NCBI RefSeq assembly: GCF_029392095.1
Contig: NZ_CP113930.1
Coordinates: 1,809,001-1,873,000, forward strand
DNA: 64,000 nucleotides
Direction: 5' to 3'
DNA from: Lactobacillus sp. ESL0700
GTDB lineage: Bacteria > Bacillota > Bacilli > Lactobacillales > Lactobacillaceae
The notes under the pieces are model-generated. The model saw nothing but the letters and a program-made list of their open reading frames with translations, was not told the origin of the DNA and searched no databases. Within the stretch, counting starts at the first letter, position 1. Each line of letters begins with the position of its first letter. The position numbers and the translations under genes are program-made. Below, one piece after another: positions 41,186 to 49,576 of the stretch.

Positions 41186-41390
41186 ATTGTAACATGATTA
41201 AAATTGGTGTGCAATTTTGCGACGAATTAAGTTGGCAATTTTTCAATATATTATAATCTATCAAAGTTCAGAATTTATAAGCACAATCGCAACATCTTAA
41301 AAAATAGTTAATTCGAATAATAATTACTATCTTCCTTTGCCGGACACAAGCTATTTAAGCTATACTAAGAGCAAGATGAAAGGTTGAGAC

Positions 41391-42059
41391 GTGATGGCTG
41401 ACAAGACAATTAAAATTGCATACTTATATGAAGACTTAATGAACACCTATGGTGATTCAGGCGATGTTAAAATTATTCGTTACCTATTAAAAAAGCAGAA
41501 TTACACCACTCAGGTTGATAATGTTTCCTTAGGTGACCCCTTCAATGCCTTTGATTATGATTTTGTCTTCTTCGGTGGTGGCCAAGACTTTGAGCAAACC
41601 GTTGTTGCTAAAGACTTACCGCGGCACAAAGAAACATTAACCGATTATATTAATGCCGGTCATCCAATGCTTGGCGTTTGTGGTGGTTACCAGCTTGTTG
41701 GCACATACTACAAAACAATTGGCGGCACCACGATTAAAGGGTTAGATATTTTACCATTTCACACCGTTTTTAAGGCTGATAAGCGCATGATTGGCGACAC
41801 TCACTACACTACTCAATGGGGCGAAGTTAAGGCATTTGAAAATCATTCAGGCCAAACTTATTTTGACAGTCAGAAGCTGCGGCCATTGGGTAAAATGATC
41901 ACTGGCTATGGTAACAATCCCCAAGATGGGCTTGAGGGTTTACATTATCACAACTTCATTGGAACATACTCTCACGGTCCAATTTTGCGTAACTTAAATG
42001 TTGCTAACGCGATTGTTAAGATGGTGCTTGATTGGCACCAAGAACGTGTGGCTGATTAA
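41391..42059 (+). CDS. GatD-like type 1 glutamine amidotransferase
   Basis: 222 residues, class I (CobQ-type) amidotransferase: nucleophile Cys in GVCGGYQ (about residue 97) and catalytic His in TYSHGPIL (about 193). It matches GatD, the glutaminase subunit that with MurT amidates lipid II D-Glu. MurT is normally adjacent, but no Mur ligase gene is beside it here, so it may be a paralogue or act in trans. GTG at 41391 or ATG at 41394 both follow GAAAGG. Confidence 0.85.
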   Translation: MMADKTIKIAYLYEDLMNTYGDSGDVKIIRYLLKKQNYTTQVDNVSLGDPFNAFDYDFVFFGGGQDFEQTVVAKDLPRHKETLTDYINAGHPMLGVCGGYQLVGTYYKTIGGTTIKGLDILPFHTVFKADKRMIGDTHYTTQWGEVKAFENHSGQTYFDSQKLRPLGKMITGYGNNPQDGLEGLHYHNFIGTYSHGPILRNLNVANAIVKMVLDWHQERVAD

Positions 42060-42071
42060 ATTATTACAATC

Positions 42072-42105
42072 AAAAACCTCCTCAGTTAAATCTGAAGAGG
42101 TTTTT
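42072..42105. terminator. Bidirectional terminator gatD-like/pox
   Basis: AAAAACCTC-CTCAG and CTGA-AGAGGTTTTT arms between convergent genes. Confidence 0.8.
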
Positions 42106-42122
42106 ATGTTCACCTGATATTT

Positions 42123-43883
42123 TTATTGATTATCTACTGCGTCAGCTAATAGTTGGCTAAATGTAGGTTGTTCTGTTACTGATAACTCGTAGGTCTTACG
42201 GTAATCGGCTACTGCCTCTATACCAAAAACATTTTCGTCAGTCATAACAACATTAGTATCAATTGGATCAATATCTAAAATTTTAGCATCCAAGACAATT
42301 GGCAAATTATTACCACTAGCCTGCAGCTGCTCAATCTTGGTCATTGCTGCCTTTAATTCTACTAAATTAGTTGCGGTTAAGCCAATTGCACCCATACTCT
42401 CAGCTGCTTTGGCCCAATCTGCACCAACTAGATCAATACCATAAGGCGCCTGATTAGCTTGCAATTTTTCATGTCCAATAAAGCCGAAGGACTTATTCTC
42501 TAAAACAACATTAACTACAGGTAAATGATACTTAACTTCTGTTAATAAATCCGGCATTACCATTGCATAACCACCATCCCCAGAAATTGTCCAAACTTGT
42601 CGCCTAGCAAACGATAATTTGGCTGCAAGACCAGCTGGTAAGCCAAAACCCATTGTGCCATACCAAGCTGACATTGCATATTTCTGATCCTGATCAAATG
42701 GCAATTGCCGTAAAGCCCATTCAGTATTATTGCCGACATCAAGGCCGAAGATTGCATCCTTTGTTGAATTTTCCTTAATTGCCTGAATCACACTTTCGGC
42801 ACGCAAACCAGCATGATCATCAGCAGCTAACTTCTCCAGCCACTTTACCCATAAAACGCGGTCTTTCTGGGCTGCTTTTAAGAATGCAGTTGGCTCTGCT
42901 TGATAATCAACTGCAGCTAACTTTTCTAAAAAGTCTTTGGCATCAGCCAAAACAGTAATGTCAGCATCGTGTTGCTTACCCAAATCGGCTAAATTGTTGT
43001 TAACTTGAATAATTGTCTTGTCATTTGGCAAAAAGCGAGCAAACGGATAGTTAGTTCCAATATATAAAATTAAGTCGCTGTCTTGAGAAACATCAAAAGC
43101 AGGTTTAGTTCCTAAACGTCCACGTGCGCCCATGTAGTTGGGATGGTCGGTAGGAAAAACATCGGCAGCTGGTGCAGTAGTCAAAACTGGTAAGCCAAAC
43201 TTATCAGCAACTGCCACTGCAGCAACGCGATTACCACGTGCACCTTGTCCTAACCACATAATTGGCTTATTTGCATTCTTAATTGCAGCAAAAACGGCAG
43301 CAACATCGCTTTCTTTAGCAGCAATTTCATTATCAGTAGCACTCAAAGCAGCTGTTTTAGTTGCCACATACTCAATTTCTTGTCCAGAAAGATCATCCGG
43401 CAATACAACAACTGAAACTGACTTAGTTGCATATGCAGACCGAATTGCTTCATCAATCAAGCTAGGTATCTGCTCCGCATTAGCTGCCAATTTATGAAAT
43501 TGTGCTACATCAGCATAAATTGGATCTTGATTCATTTCTTGGAAGAAATTAGTATTCATAAATGCTGTTGAAGTCTGTCCAACTAAGGCTAAAACTGGTA
43601 CGTGGTCCATTTTGGCATCATAAAGTCCATTTAACATATGTACTGAGCCTGGACCTGCAGAACCAAAAGCAACACCAATTTTACCAGTTAACTTAGCGTC
43701 AGCTGCTGCGGCTAAGGCTCCGACTTCCTCATGTCTTACCTGAATATATCTGATGTGATCACGCTCTTGGTACAACCCATCAACCGTATTATTAATTGAA
43801 TCGGCGGTAATACCATAAACATGATCGACGTCCCATTTTTCTAATACCTTTGCAAGTGCTTGACCTGCCATCATCTTCGTCAT
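42123..43883 (-). CDS. pox: Pyruvate oxidase
   Basis: 586 residues, ThDP/FAD enzyme converting pyruvate, phosphate and O2 to acetyl phosphate, H2O2 and CO2. Shown by the N-terminal PYR domain with the catalytic Glu region RHEEVGALAAAADAKLTG, the central FAD domain, and the C-terminal ThDP motif GDGGYAMVMPDLLTEVKYHL...NVVLENKS. ATG 43881-43883 (MTKMMAG) has TGGAG eight bases upstream. The promoter carries two identical palindromes, indicating dedicated regulation. Confidence 0.93.
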   Translation of the reverse strand: MTKMMAGQALAKVLEKWDVDHVYGITADSINNTVDGLYQERDHIRYIQVRHEEVGALAAAADAKLTGKIGVAFGSAGPGSVHMLNGLYDAKMDHVPVLALVGQTSTAFMNTNFFQEMNQDPIYADVAQFHKLAANAEQIPSLIDEAIRSAYATKSVSVVVLPDDLSGQEIEYVATKTAALSATDNEIAAKESDVAAVFAAIKNANKPIMWLGQGARGNRVAAVAVADKFGLPVLTTAPAADVFPTDHPNYMGARGRLGTKPAFDVSQDSDLILYIGTNYPFARFLPNDKTIIQVNNNLADLGKQHDADITVLADAKDFLEKLAAVDYQAEPTAFLKAAQKDRVLWVKWLEKLAADDHAGLRAESVIQAIKENSTKDAIFGLDVGNNTEWALRQLPFDQDQKYAMSAWYGTMGFGLPAGLAAKLSFARRQVWTISGDGGYAMVMPDLLTEVKYHLPVVNVVLENKSFGFIGHEKLQANQAPYGIDLVGADWAKAAESMGAIGLTATNLVELKAAMTKIEQLQASGNNLPIVLDAKILDIDPIDTNVVMTDENVFGIEAVADYRKTYELSVTEQPTFSQLLADAVDNQ

Positions 43884-43918
43884 TATAAAAACTCCATTCT
43901 TCAAAGTTATTCTTAAAG

Positions 43919-43974
43919 CTTACTTTTTGTAAGTGCATTTCACATAATACCACTTACTTTTTGTAAGTCAATAA
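43919..43974 (-). promoter_or_regulatory. pox promoter with two palindromic operators
   Basis: CTTACTTTTTGTAAG occurs at 43919-43933 and again, extended to ACTTACTTTTTGTAAGT, at 43952-43968. On the minus strand TTGACT and TATTAT (16-bp spacer) frame the upstream palindrome, and the other lies just past the start. The arrangement fits a dimeric repressor; HxlR/DUF24-type regulators bind palindromes of this style, but that assignment is a guess. Confidence 0.65.
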
Positions 43975-44010
43975 AAAACAATAATTTTGACAGAGTTTTT
44001 AAAGCATACT

Positions 44011-44042
44011 AAAAAAGCGACCCTCAAAGGATCGCCTTTTTT
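44011..44042. terminator. Terminator after accessory cas6e
   Basis: AAAAGGCGATCC/GGGTCGCTTTTTT hairpin on the minus strand, ten bases past the cas6e-2 stop. Confidence 0.8.
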
Positions 44043-44051
44043 ATTCAAATA

Positions 44052-44675
44052 TTATTCAGCTAAAGGAATAGCTGTCATGAGGCCCATGCCAAAGGTCTTC
44101 TCTAGACCTATGCCACTAGTTAAAGCCTGCTTAAACAAGTTAGCATCCTTAACTCGCAGCTTACCCATAAACGTTACTCTGCTGAGACGCACTCTCCGGC
44201 CATCTCGATGCAGTACAACTGGCCACTCACGACTAGTAATTTTAAATTCAGAACGTTTTAACTGGAAGCCAGCTTTTTCTGCTTGCTCAATAAGCCATTG
44301 CGCCTGATCTTTCACAGTAATCAATGGTGTTACCTTCCCTTCAGCCGACTTAAACGACGGATTAGCAGTTAGCTGAAAGTTCATCAGTTGACCAGGTTCA
44401 ATATTATCTAAAAACTTGTCATAGTTTTTAGTAACTACAGTACCAACAACGCCAAAACGTGAAAGCAGAATACTATCTGGCTTATTTTGACTAACGATTA
44501 ACAAATAATTTTTGTTCACCAAACGGTCAAGCCGCCATAGGTGGAGCATTTGCTCTTTTGAATCAATCTCATCAGGAAAGCTTTGCTCTACCCAATTGTG
44601 AAACGCAGAAAGTTGTGTTAATTTCTTAGCATTGCGCCAATTATTAACATCAATTTCAACTCTTGATAGATACAT
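44052..44675 (-). CDS. cas6e: Cas6e endoribonuclease, accessory copy
   Basis: 207 residues, the type I-E crRNA-processing nuclease, paralogous to 51384-52022 (identical first ten residues MYLSRVEIDV and near-identical SAFHNWVEQSFPDEI). The candidate catalytic His26 and the C-terminal glycine-rich loop FGMGLMT are kept, so it looks functional. ATG 44673-44675 has GGGAGCG upstream. It lies 47 bp after accessory cas7 with its own terminator. No cas5, cse1 or cse2 copy accompanies it. Confidence 0.93.
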   Translation of the reverse strand: MYLSRVEIDVNNWRNAKKLTQLSAFHNWVEQSFPDEIDSKEQMLHLWRLDRLVNKNYLLIVSQNKPDSILLSRFGVVGTVVTKNYDKFLDNIEPGQLMNFQLTANPSFKSAEGKVTPLITVKDQAQWLIEQAEKAGFQLKRSEFKITSREWPVVLHRDGRRVRLSRVTFMGKLRVKDANLFKQALTSGIGLEKTFGMGLMTAIPLAE

Positions 44676-44722
44676 TTTCGCTCCCTTCAATAACTTTAAT
44701 GCCTGCTTAAAAAGCAGCCAAT

Positions 44723-45823
44723 TTAGTCATTAACATCTTCGCTTTGCATTGCTTTAGTCAATGCATCAGTAACTTGCTTCAGTAAATCTGATAAGTTACC
44801 AGCTTGATTGTTAATTCTTGAAGGATGGTTTGTGAGTATTACGTTCATCAACGGTTCTTCTACAAATCTCTTAGTTGCCATGTATTCGTCTTCTAGTCTT
44901 GTAATTGACTTAGAAATGCATTCCTTTTTGGAGATAATTGGTTCTTCAAAAGCAGAAGCCAAATTAATTGGTGTGCCCTCTCTTAAAGTAATCATGATGT
45001 AATTTGGCAAAGTCTTATTAGCAAATGTCATACGTGTACTTGCAGGCATTGAAAGAATAAAGGCCTTAACAAATTCTGCAACACTCTTAACAATATCGCC
45101 ACCATTAAGGTTGTTTGCCAAAGTATTAACACTTACATTAGCATAACGATACAAAATTGCTGAATCATATTCAACTGCACCAAGCATGTCAACATCAGTT
45201 GCTTTATCTGGGTGTGAATCATCAAATGCTGTAAAGTAATCGTACTCTGATTTAATCTCATGCGTTGAAATTGCATGTGCTACTTGAGCTGCTGCACTAA
45301 CATTCAATCTTGGATTATCTGCAACAATACGACCAAATAAAGCCAAGTCTAAAGAATTATTAGTTTGCAAAATCCGTGTAACATCATTTTTAGCATTTCG
45401 ATCAGTAAAATTATCATGAGTTAAGGCATACTGTGCCAATTTTTCAATTTGATCAGGACTAATCATCAAATAAGTATCTGTCAAAACTCTACCAGTACTT
45501 TGGTCCCGCTTAAATTTAAGTCCAGCTGCACCCAAAGTAGCAATTGACTTGTCGATTGCTGAATTAGCGTCTAAAGATCCATCTAAGGCAGTTAGCTTGT
45601 AAGCCAATAACTCGGCAACTTCTTTAGTCTTTGTTGCAACTGCAGCATTTTCAGCTTTAAAGAAATCATGTACAGCCTTTTGCCAGTTTTGTGCAGAAAC
45701 TCGTGCACGTGTTACCCCACCATAAAACGCGGTCTTTGCTGCACCCGTAGAATCTTGATTAATATTAGAAGAAGGTACTTTCTGTAATATATTCAGATCA
45801 AGATATAAATTCGTATTACTCAT
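44723..45823 (-). CDS. cas7e: Cas7/Cse4 Cascade backbone protein, accessory copy
   Basis: 366 residues, exactly the length of the main cas7 at 52717 and alignable throughout (NLYLDLN start, PSSNIN, YGGVTRARVS, LDLALFGR, AQVAHAISTHE, FANKTLPNYIM, EDVND end), but clearly diverged. In Cascade six Cas7 copies coat the guide. The intact frame, AAGGAG ribosome site and own promoter suggest it is expressed. It heads a two-gene unit with cas6e-2. Confidence 0.94.
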   Translation of the reverse strand: MSNTNLYLDLNILQKVPSSNINQDSTGAAKTAFYGGVTRARVSAQNWQKAVHDFFKAENAAVATKTKEVAELLAYKLTALDGSLDANSAIDKSIATLGAAGLKFKRDQSTGRVLTDTYLMISPDQIEKLAQYALTHDNFTDRNAKNDVTRILQTNNSLDLALFGRIVADNPRLNVSAAAQVAHAISTHEIKSEYDYFTAFDDSHPDKATDVDMLGAVEYDSAILYRYANVSVNTLANNLNGGDIVKSVAEFVKAFILSMPASTRMTFANKTLPNYIMITLREGTPINLASAFEEPIISKKECISKSITRLEDEYMATKRFVEEPLMNVILTNHPSRINNQAGNLSDLLKQVTDALTKAMQSEDVND

Positions 45824-45879
45824 TCCAATTACTCCTTTTCAGTATTGTTGACCATGTATTTTAAACATTGTCCAGCCTT

Positions 45880-45907
45880 CATATAATTGCATGCTGGATA
45901 CTTACAA
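45880..45907 (-). promoter_or_regulatory. Promoter of accessory cas7-cas6e
   Basis: TTGTAA (45902-45907), 16 bp, TATATG (45880-45885) on the minus strand, 57 bp before the cas7-2 ATG. Confidence 0.5.
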
Positions 45908-46421
45908 ACTGCTAAGATTTACCTAATTTACTGATATGCTAGCTTTCAACGCACCTAAACATAACCTAATACTTTAACAAAAGTATTGTGGTTAGGTTAA
46001 AAGTACTTTTTAAATAATTGAGGAATTGAATATAAGCCCCAATTCATTCGTTAACACACTCTTTATAAATACATATTATGTAATAAAAGCGATTTTTTTG
46101 CAAGCTATTTTACAAAAGCTAAATATAGTATAAAAATAATATTTTATTTAACAAGTTAGCCAAAAATAAGCTGCTATTTACAAAATGTAAGGGCTATTCA
46201 TAATTCATGACTAATTATGTAATATTAATAATAATTTGATATATAGATAATATTTTTGTTATGTATGCTAAACATTATAGTCTTCTGGTTATTTCTGCTC
46301 TACTCATCAAGCATGTTATGTACCATTATTCATAAATTAATCCTGATAGCCATTATTAATGTAGGAAATTTAATAAAATTGCATAAACAAAAAGCACTGA
46401 TACTATATCAGTGCCCGTGAT
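45908..46421. other. AT-rich intergenic region with hairpins
   Basis: No gene is supported. An imperfect hairpin with AACCTA...ATACTTT/AAAGTAT TAGGTT arms lies at about 45970-46005, upstream of the accessory cas promoter. A terminator (GCACTGATA/TATCAGTGC, 46392-46415) serves the small minus-strand ORF beginning at 46538. Confidence 0.4.
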
Positions 46422-46538
46422 TTAATATCTTTCACGCATTTTCTTATCTCGGTAGTAGTCTATTATGCAAATTATGTAAAAAATATATAGGGAAAGTAGA
46501 CCGCTAAATGTTAAAATTCCCGAAAATAGTTTTTTCAT
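46422..46538 (-). CDS. 38-aa single-pass membrane peptide (tentative)
   Basis: MKKLFSGILTFSGLLSLYIF begins the product, which has one hydrophobic helix and a charged tail (DKKMRERY). The stop is followed after about 7 bp by a strong terminator hairpin with a T run. The ribosome site is weak. A small membrane peptide is plausible; no family recognised. Confidence 0.35.
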   Translation of the reverse strand: MKKLFSGILTFSGLLSLYIFYIICIIDYYRDKKMRERY

Positions 46539-46900
46539 TAAGAAAATTCTAGCCACATCACTGCTAGCTTTACATTAAGACTAAAATTACCAGTTAAAGA
46601 AGTTTGTGAAATTTTCATGTTTCACGCCTAAGAGCCTTGATTTAGCAAGGCTCTTATACTTATGCTTTTCATAATTTCACAATTAGATCAATTGAAAAAA
46701 GCCTAGGATAATCTAGACTTTCAACAGCTGAACTATTTACGTAGTTTGTTAATGATTTCTTTGACATCATCTAACACATCTTAAGCTTTTGCAAACACAA
46801 GATACAGTATGAGTAAAAATTAGTATTTTGTACGAGATACTTAATGTGCATGAAAGCAACTGAACTTGCACTGTCAACCATTATCAAGATATAATTGATA
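46539..46900. other. Non-coding stretch
   Basis: It holds a perfect 10-bp hairpin AAGAGCCTTG/CAAGGCTCTT at about 46630-46655, without a clear T run, and a weaker hairpin near 46700. No supported gene. Confidence 0.4.
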
Positions 46901-47002
46901 GTGAAACATAAGGTAAAGTTTTAAAGGGCAGTGGCTGTTTAATTCCAAGGAGATGATTATCTATGGGAACATGGAGCAAATTATTGAAAGGATTAGCAGT
47001 TA

Positions 47003-47098
47003 ATGAGCGTCCACGATGCAATTTCTTTAATGTTGCAGTTTGGTTTAGTGCTGTTGGCACTGTTGACTTATATCGACAGCAACCATCACAACAAATAA
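47003..47098 (+). CDS. Holin-like type I toxin, 31 aa
   Basis: MSVHDAISLMLQFGLVLLAL begins this small hydrophobic toxin (TxpA/'putative holin-like toxin' type found in Firmicutes), ending LTYIDSNHHNK. One membrane helix spans about residues 7-23. AAAGGA lies ten bases before the ATG. A leader ORF from 46963 with AAGGAG upstream overlaps it in another frame. The mRNA ends at the GAAGTTCTA/TAGGACTTC terminator near 47240. Its 5' AAAGGGCAGTGGCTG can pair with CGGCCACCGCTCTTT near the 3' end, a long-range fold typical of translation-inert type I toxin mRNAs. Confidence 0.8.
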   Translation: MSVHDAISLMLQFGLVLLALLTYIDSNHHNK

Positions 47099-47104
47099 GC
47101 GCAA

Positions 47105-47253
47105 CAAAAAAAGACCGTCCCACATATAAACTTTGGCAAGTTATGGGATAGCCTTTAGCTAAACTATAATTTTCGGCCACCGCTCTTTGAAGGCGGAAGC
47201 TTGTGTTTAAGAAGTTCTATTAGTAGTAGGACTTCTTTTTATTTACAATTGTA
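47105..47253 (-). ncRNA. Antisense antitoxin RNA (copy 2)
   Basis: Minus strand promoter TTGCAT (47276-47281), 17-bp spacer, TACAAT (47253-47258). The transcript overlaps the toxin mRNA 3' region and ends after a hairpin with a run of seven T at about 47104-47110. Promoter and position are conserved in the decayed copy at 41045-41214. Confidence 0.7.
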
Positions 47254-47455
47254 TTGTAGCATGTTTAAAATTGGTATGCAATTTTGACGGAAATTTCAAA
47301 CGTTCTTAAACGTTGACTGAAAATAAAATTTGTTTAGCTTATGAAACATAAAAATTTCACAAACTTTTTTGGCAATTTTGGCTTTGATATAAAGCCGAAT
47401 TTTACTACTTCGGATAAAATGTTGATTATGTAAAGTTAGCAGTGGTATAGCTAAA

Positions 47456-47857
47456 TTATTCGATTCGTTCTAATTTTTCTTCTAGTGCTTCCGTTAGTAA
47501 TTGCGAAAAATTGATTTTTGCTTCTTTGCCTTTTTCAGCCAATCGTAATGGTATCCTAGTATTTTTATTAACCATTCTATCTTTTATGCACTTCTTAGCC
47601 TGTAACATATCGGCAACAATATAACTAACAATTTTATCTGGATTTTTTCGTTGTATATCAGATAGAGAACTAGCTTTATATTCTTTACCTGATACTAACA
47701 AAAATCCTTCTAGACATTCTTCAGCTCGTTTGATTGAAGCTGGTATACCAACTCCTTCAGTAATTGCACCTGGAATATCTGGAAAGGTTACCGTGTAGTT
47801 ACCCGCTTCATTTTTTGAGTCATCAAAAACAGCTGGATATGCATAATATTTTTTCAT
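47456..47857 (-). CDS. hicB: HicB-family antitoxin, orphan
   Basis: 133 residues. The N-terminal HicB fold (YYAYPAVFDDS...GNYTVTFPDIPGAITEG) resembles a degraded RNase H domain; a C-terminal ribbon-helix-helix-like part follows (RIPLRLAEKGKEAKINFSQLLTEALEEKL). HicB normally neutralises the HicA mRNA interferase encoded next to it, but no hicA-like ORF lies on either side. Strong SD AAGGGAG. It could be a relic or a stand-alone repressor/anti-toxin. Confidence 0.85.
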   Translation of the reverse strand: MKKYYAYPAVFDDSKNEAGNYTVTFPDIPGAITEGVGIPASIKRAEECLEGFLLVSGKEYKASSLSDIQRKNPDKIVSYIVADMLQAKKCIKDRMVNKNTRIPLRLAEKGKEAKINFSQLLTEALEEKLERIE

Positions 47858-48069
47858 TTATTTATCTCCCTTAACTTATATATTTATTATACGCCCAAGC
47901 AATCATAAGCAAATATTTATTTTAAAATAAATAAAAAGTAGGTACTTTTAGTAACTACCTTTTTTGCAAAATTTTAAGTTTAAGTTATTGTTGTTAAAAA
48001 TCTTTGTCAGAAAAAAATTTTAGCATTAAAATCTTTATCTAAATGCTTTCTTGGCGTCTTTTCTTTTGA

Positions 48070-48507
48070 CTAAGATTGAGCCTGGTTAGTTGCTGAACTT
48101 TCAGTTGCTTCTTGATCGATCTGATTACTAAGAGCTAACCTTACAAATTTTGATTTTGAAATTGTTGGATTTGCTTTAAATAATTCAATAGCTTTATTAT
48201 CAATAATCTTTTCAGTATTTACAAGTTTGGTAATGTTATCTTGCTTATTCTTTGAAAAGCGGTAAGACCATTGCTTTTTAGCGTTTTCTGCGCGTAATTC
48301 ACGCTCAAGCTGGAACTCACTCACATGGCCATTAATCCTGCCGGCAATCATTTCATACAAGTCATCAATACCAGTGATTGGTACTGCTCAATTCAAGGTT
48401 AAGCACCGTATCAATCAAAATAGTACCGCCGCCAATATCAACTATAACAACTTTTTCATCTTGCATATCTTCATTGGTCAAGTAGCCTTCATTGTCCAGT
48501 AGCTCAG
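48070..48507 (-). pseudogene. ParM-like plasmid partition ATPase remnant
   Basis: The frame ending at 48365 carries a ParM/StbA actin-type phosphate motif (KVVIVDIGGGTILIDTV). After a frameshift near 48362 the same protein continues (LYEMIAGRINGHVSEFQLERE to NPTISKSKFVRLALSNQI). The start is missing: the upstream end runs directly into the degenerate CRISPR repeat at 48508. It is a broken plasmid segregation gene, evidence that plasmid DNA once lay here. Confidence 0.65.
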
Positions 48508-49511
48508 GATCGCCCTCACGCTTGTGGGGAATACGTTTTAACCAACTTTGACTTAGAAATATACGGAGGATCACCCCCACGCATGTGGGGGAATACTAAA
48601 TGGTGTTGCATCAGATGATAATAAAAACAGGATCACCCCCACCTATGTGGGGAATACTGATAGTCTGCATCGCTATATTGAATGCCACCAGGATCACCCC
48701 CACCTATGTGGGGAATACTTAGAAAAAGCTGAGTTTCAAGAAGCAACGATGGGATCACCCCCACGCATGTGGGGAATACTATTTTTATCAAAGACTCCGA
48801 GCGAAACAAAAAGGATCACCCCCACGCATGTGGGGAATACTTTGTGATGGTGTGATAACTAATACCAAATTTAGGATCACCCCCACGCATGTGGGGAATA
48901 CTATTTTCCTCCAAACAAAAAACCAAGCTTGCGAGGATCACCCCCACGCATGTGGGGAATACGGTTTATGAAGCTATTCAAGAAGCATTTAGAGAGGATC
49001 ACCCCCACGCATGTGGGGAATACTAAATAATCATGACTGATGAACAACTAACCAAGGGAGCACCCCCACGCATGTGGGGAATACTAGCTGATGTAGCTAA
49101 TCACATGGGTGCAATCCGGATCACCCCCACGCATGTGGGGAATACAACCTGATGCGGACCAAATTCAAGAAAATCTAAGGATCACCCCCACGCATGTGGG
49201 GAATACTTTTTAGCTTGATTACTTGAATTAGTTAGATTAGGATCACCCCCACGCATGTGGGGAATACCTTTAGCTTTCTTCACAGCTTGACGGGCAATCG
49301 GGATCACCCCCACGCATGTGGGGAATACGTGGAGTTCACTCTGGAAAATGGTGACCGGCAGGGATCACCCCCACGCATGTGGGGAATACATATTTTGCCA
49401 GAGAAATACCGGATCCAACTAAGGATCACCCCCACGCATGTGGGGAATACTCGGATGTTCTGGAATATCCGGCACGTCATCTAGGATCACCCCCACGCAT
49501 GTGGGGAATAC
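48508..49511 (-). CRISPR. Type I-E CRISPR array 1 (17 repeats, 16 spacers)
   Basis: 28-bp repeats every 61 bp. In crRNA orientation (minus strand) the repeat is GTATT, stem CCCCAC, loop ATGC, stem GTGGGG, tail GTGATCC. Repeat starts: 48508, 48568, 48630, 48691, 48752, 48813, 48874, 48935, 48996, 49057, 49118, 49179, 49240, 49301, 49362, 49423, 49484. The four low-coordinate repeats are degenerate (loop changes, an extra G at 48568), marking the trailer. The leader is at the high end, against cas2. Spacers are 33 bp and all look different. Confidence 0.98.
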
Positions 49512-49576
49512 AGTAAAAGATCCCTATGATACCAACATTCCTAAAATTTAATCCTACCGTTTTTTATTAGTTTGTT
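49512..49576 (-). promoter_or_regulatory. Array 1 leader, overlapping the cas2 3' end
   Basis: GTAAAAGATCCC abuts the last repeat and TTTTTTATTAGTTTGT lies 48 bp further. Both elements recur at the same spacing beside array 2 (61228-61292). The second element is inside the cas2 coding sequence. Confidence 0.65.

Noticed and set aside
44987..45002. Small plus-strand ORFs within cas, pox and mal genes
   Set aside because: Shadows of well-supported genes on the other strand, without ribosome sites or recognisable products.
46963..47151. 62-codon ORF over the holin-like toxin
   Set aside because: It overlaps the toxin in another frame; at most its first codons act as a leader ORF. The 31-aa frame matches the toxin family.
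48647..49484. Open frames inside array 1 with repeating DHPH/GSPPRMWGI-type peptides
   Set aside because: They are translations of the CRISPR repeats and have no ribosome sites; they are not genes.
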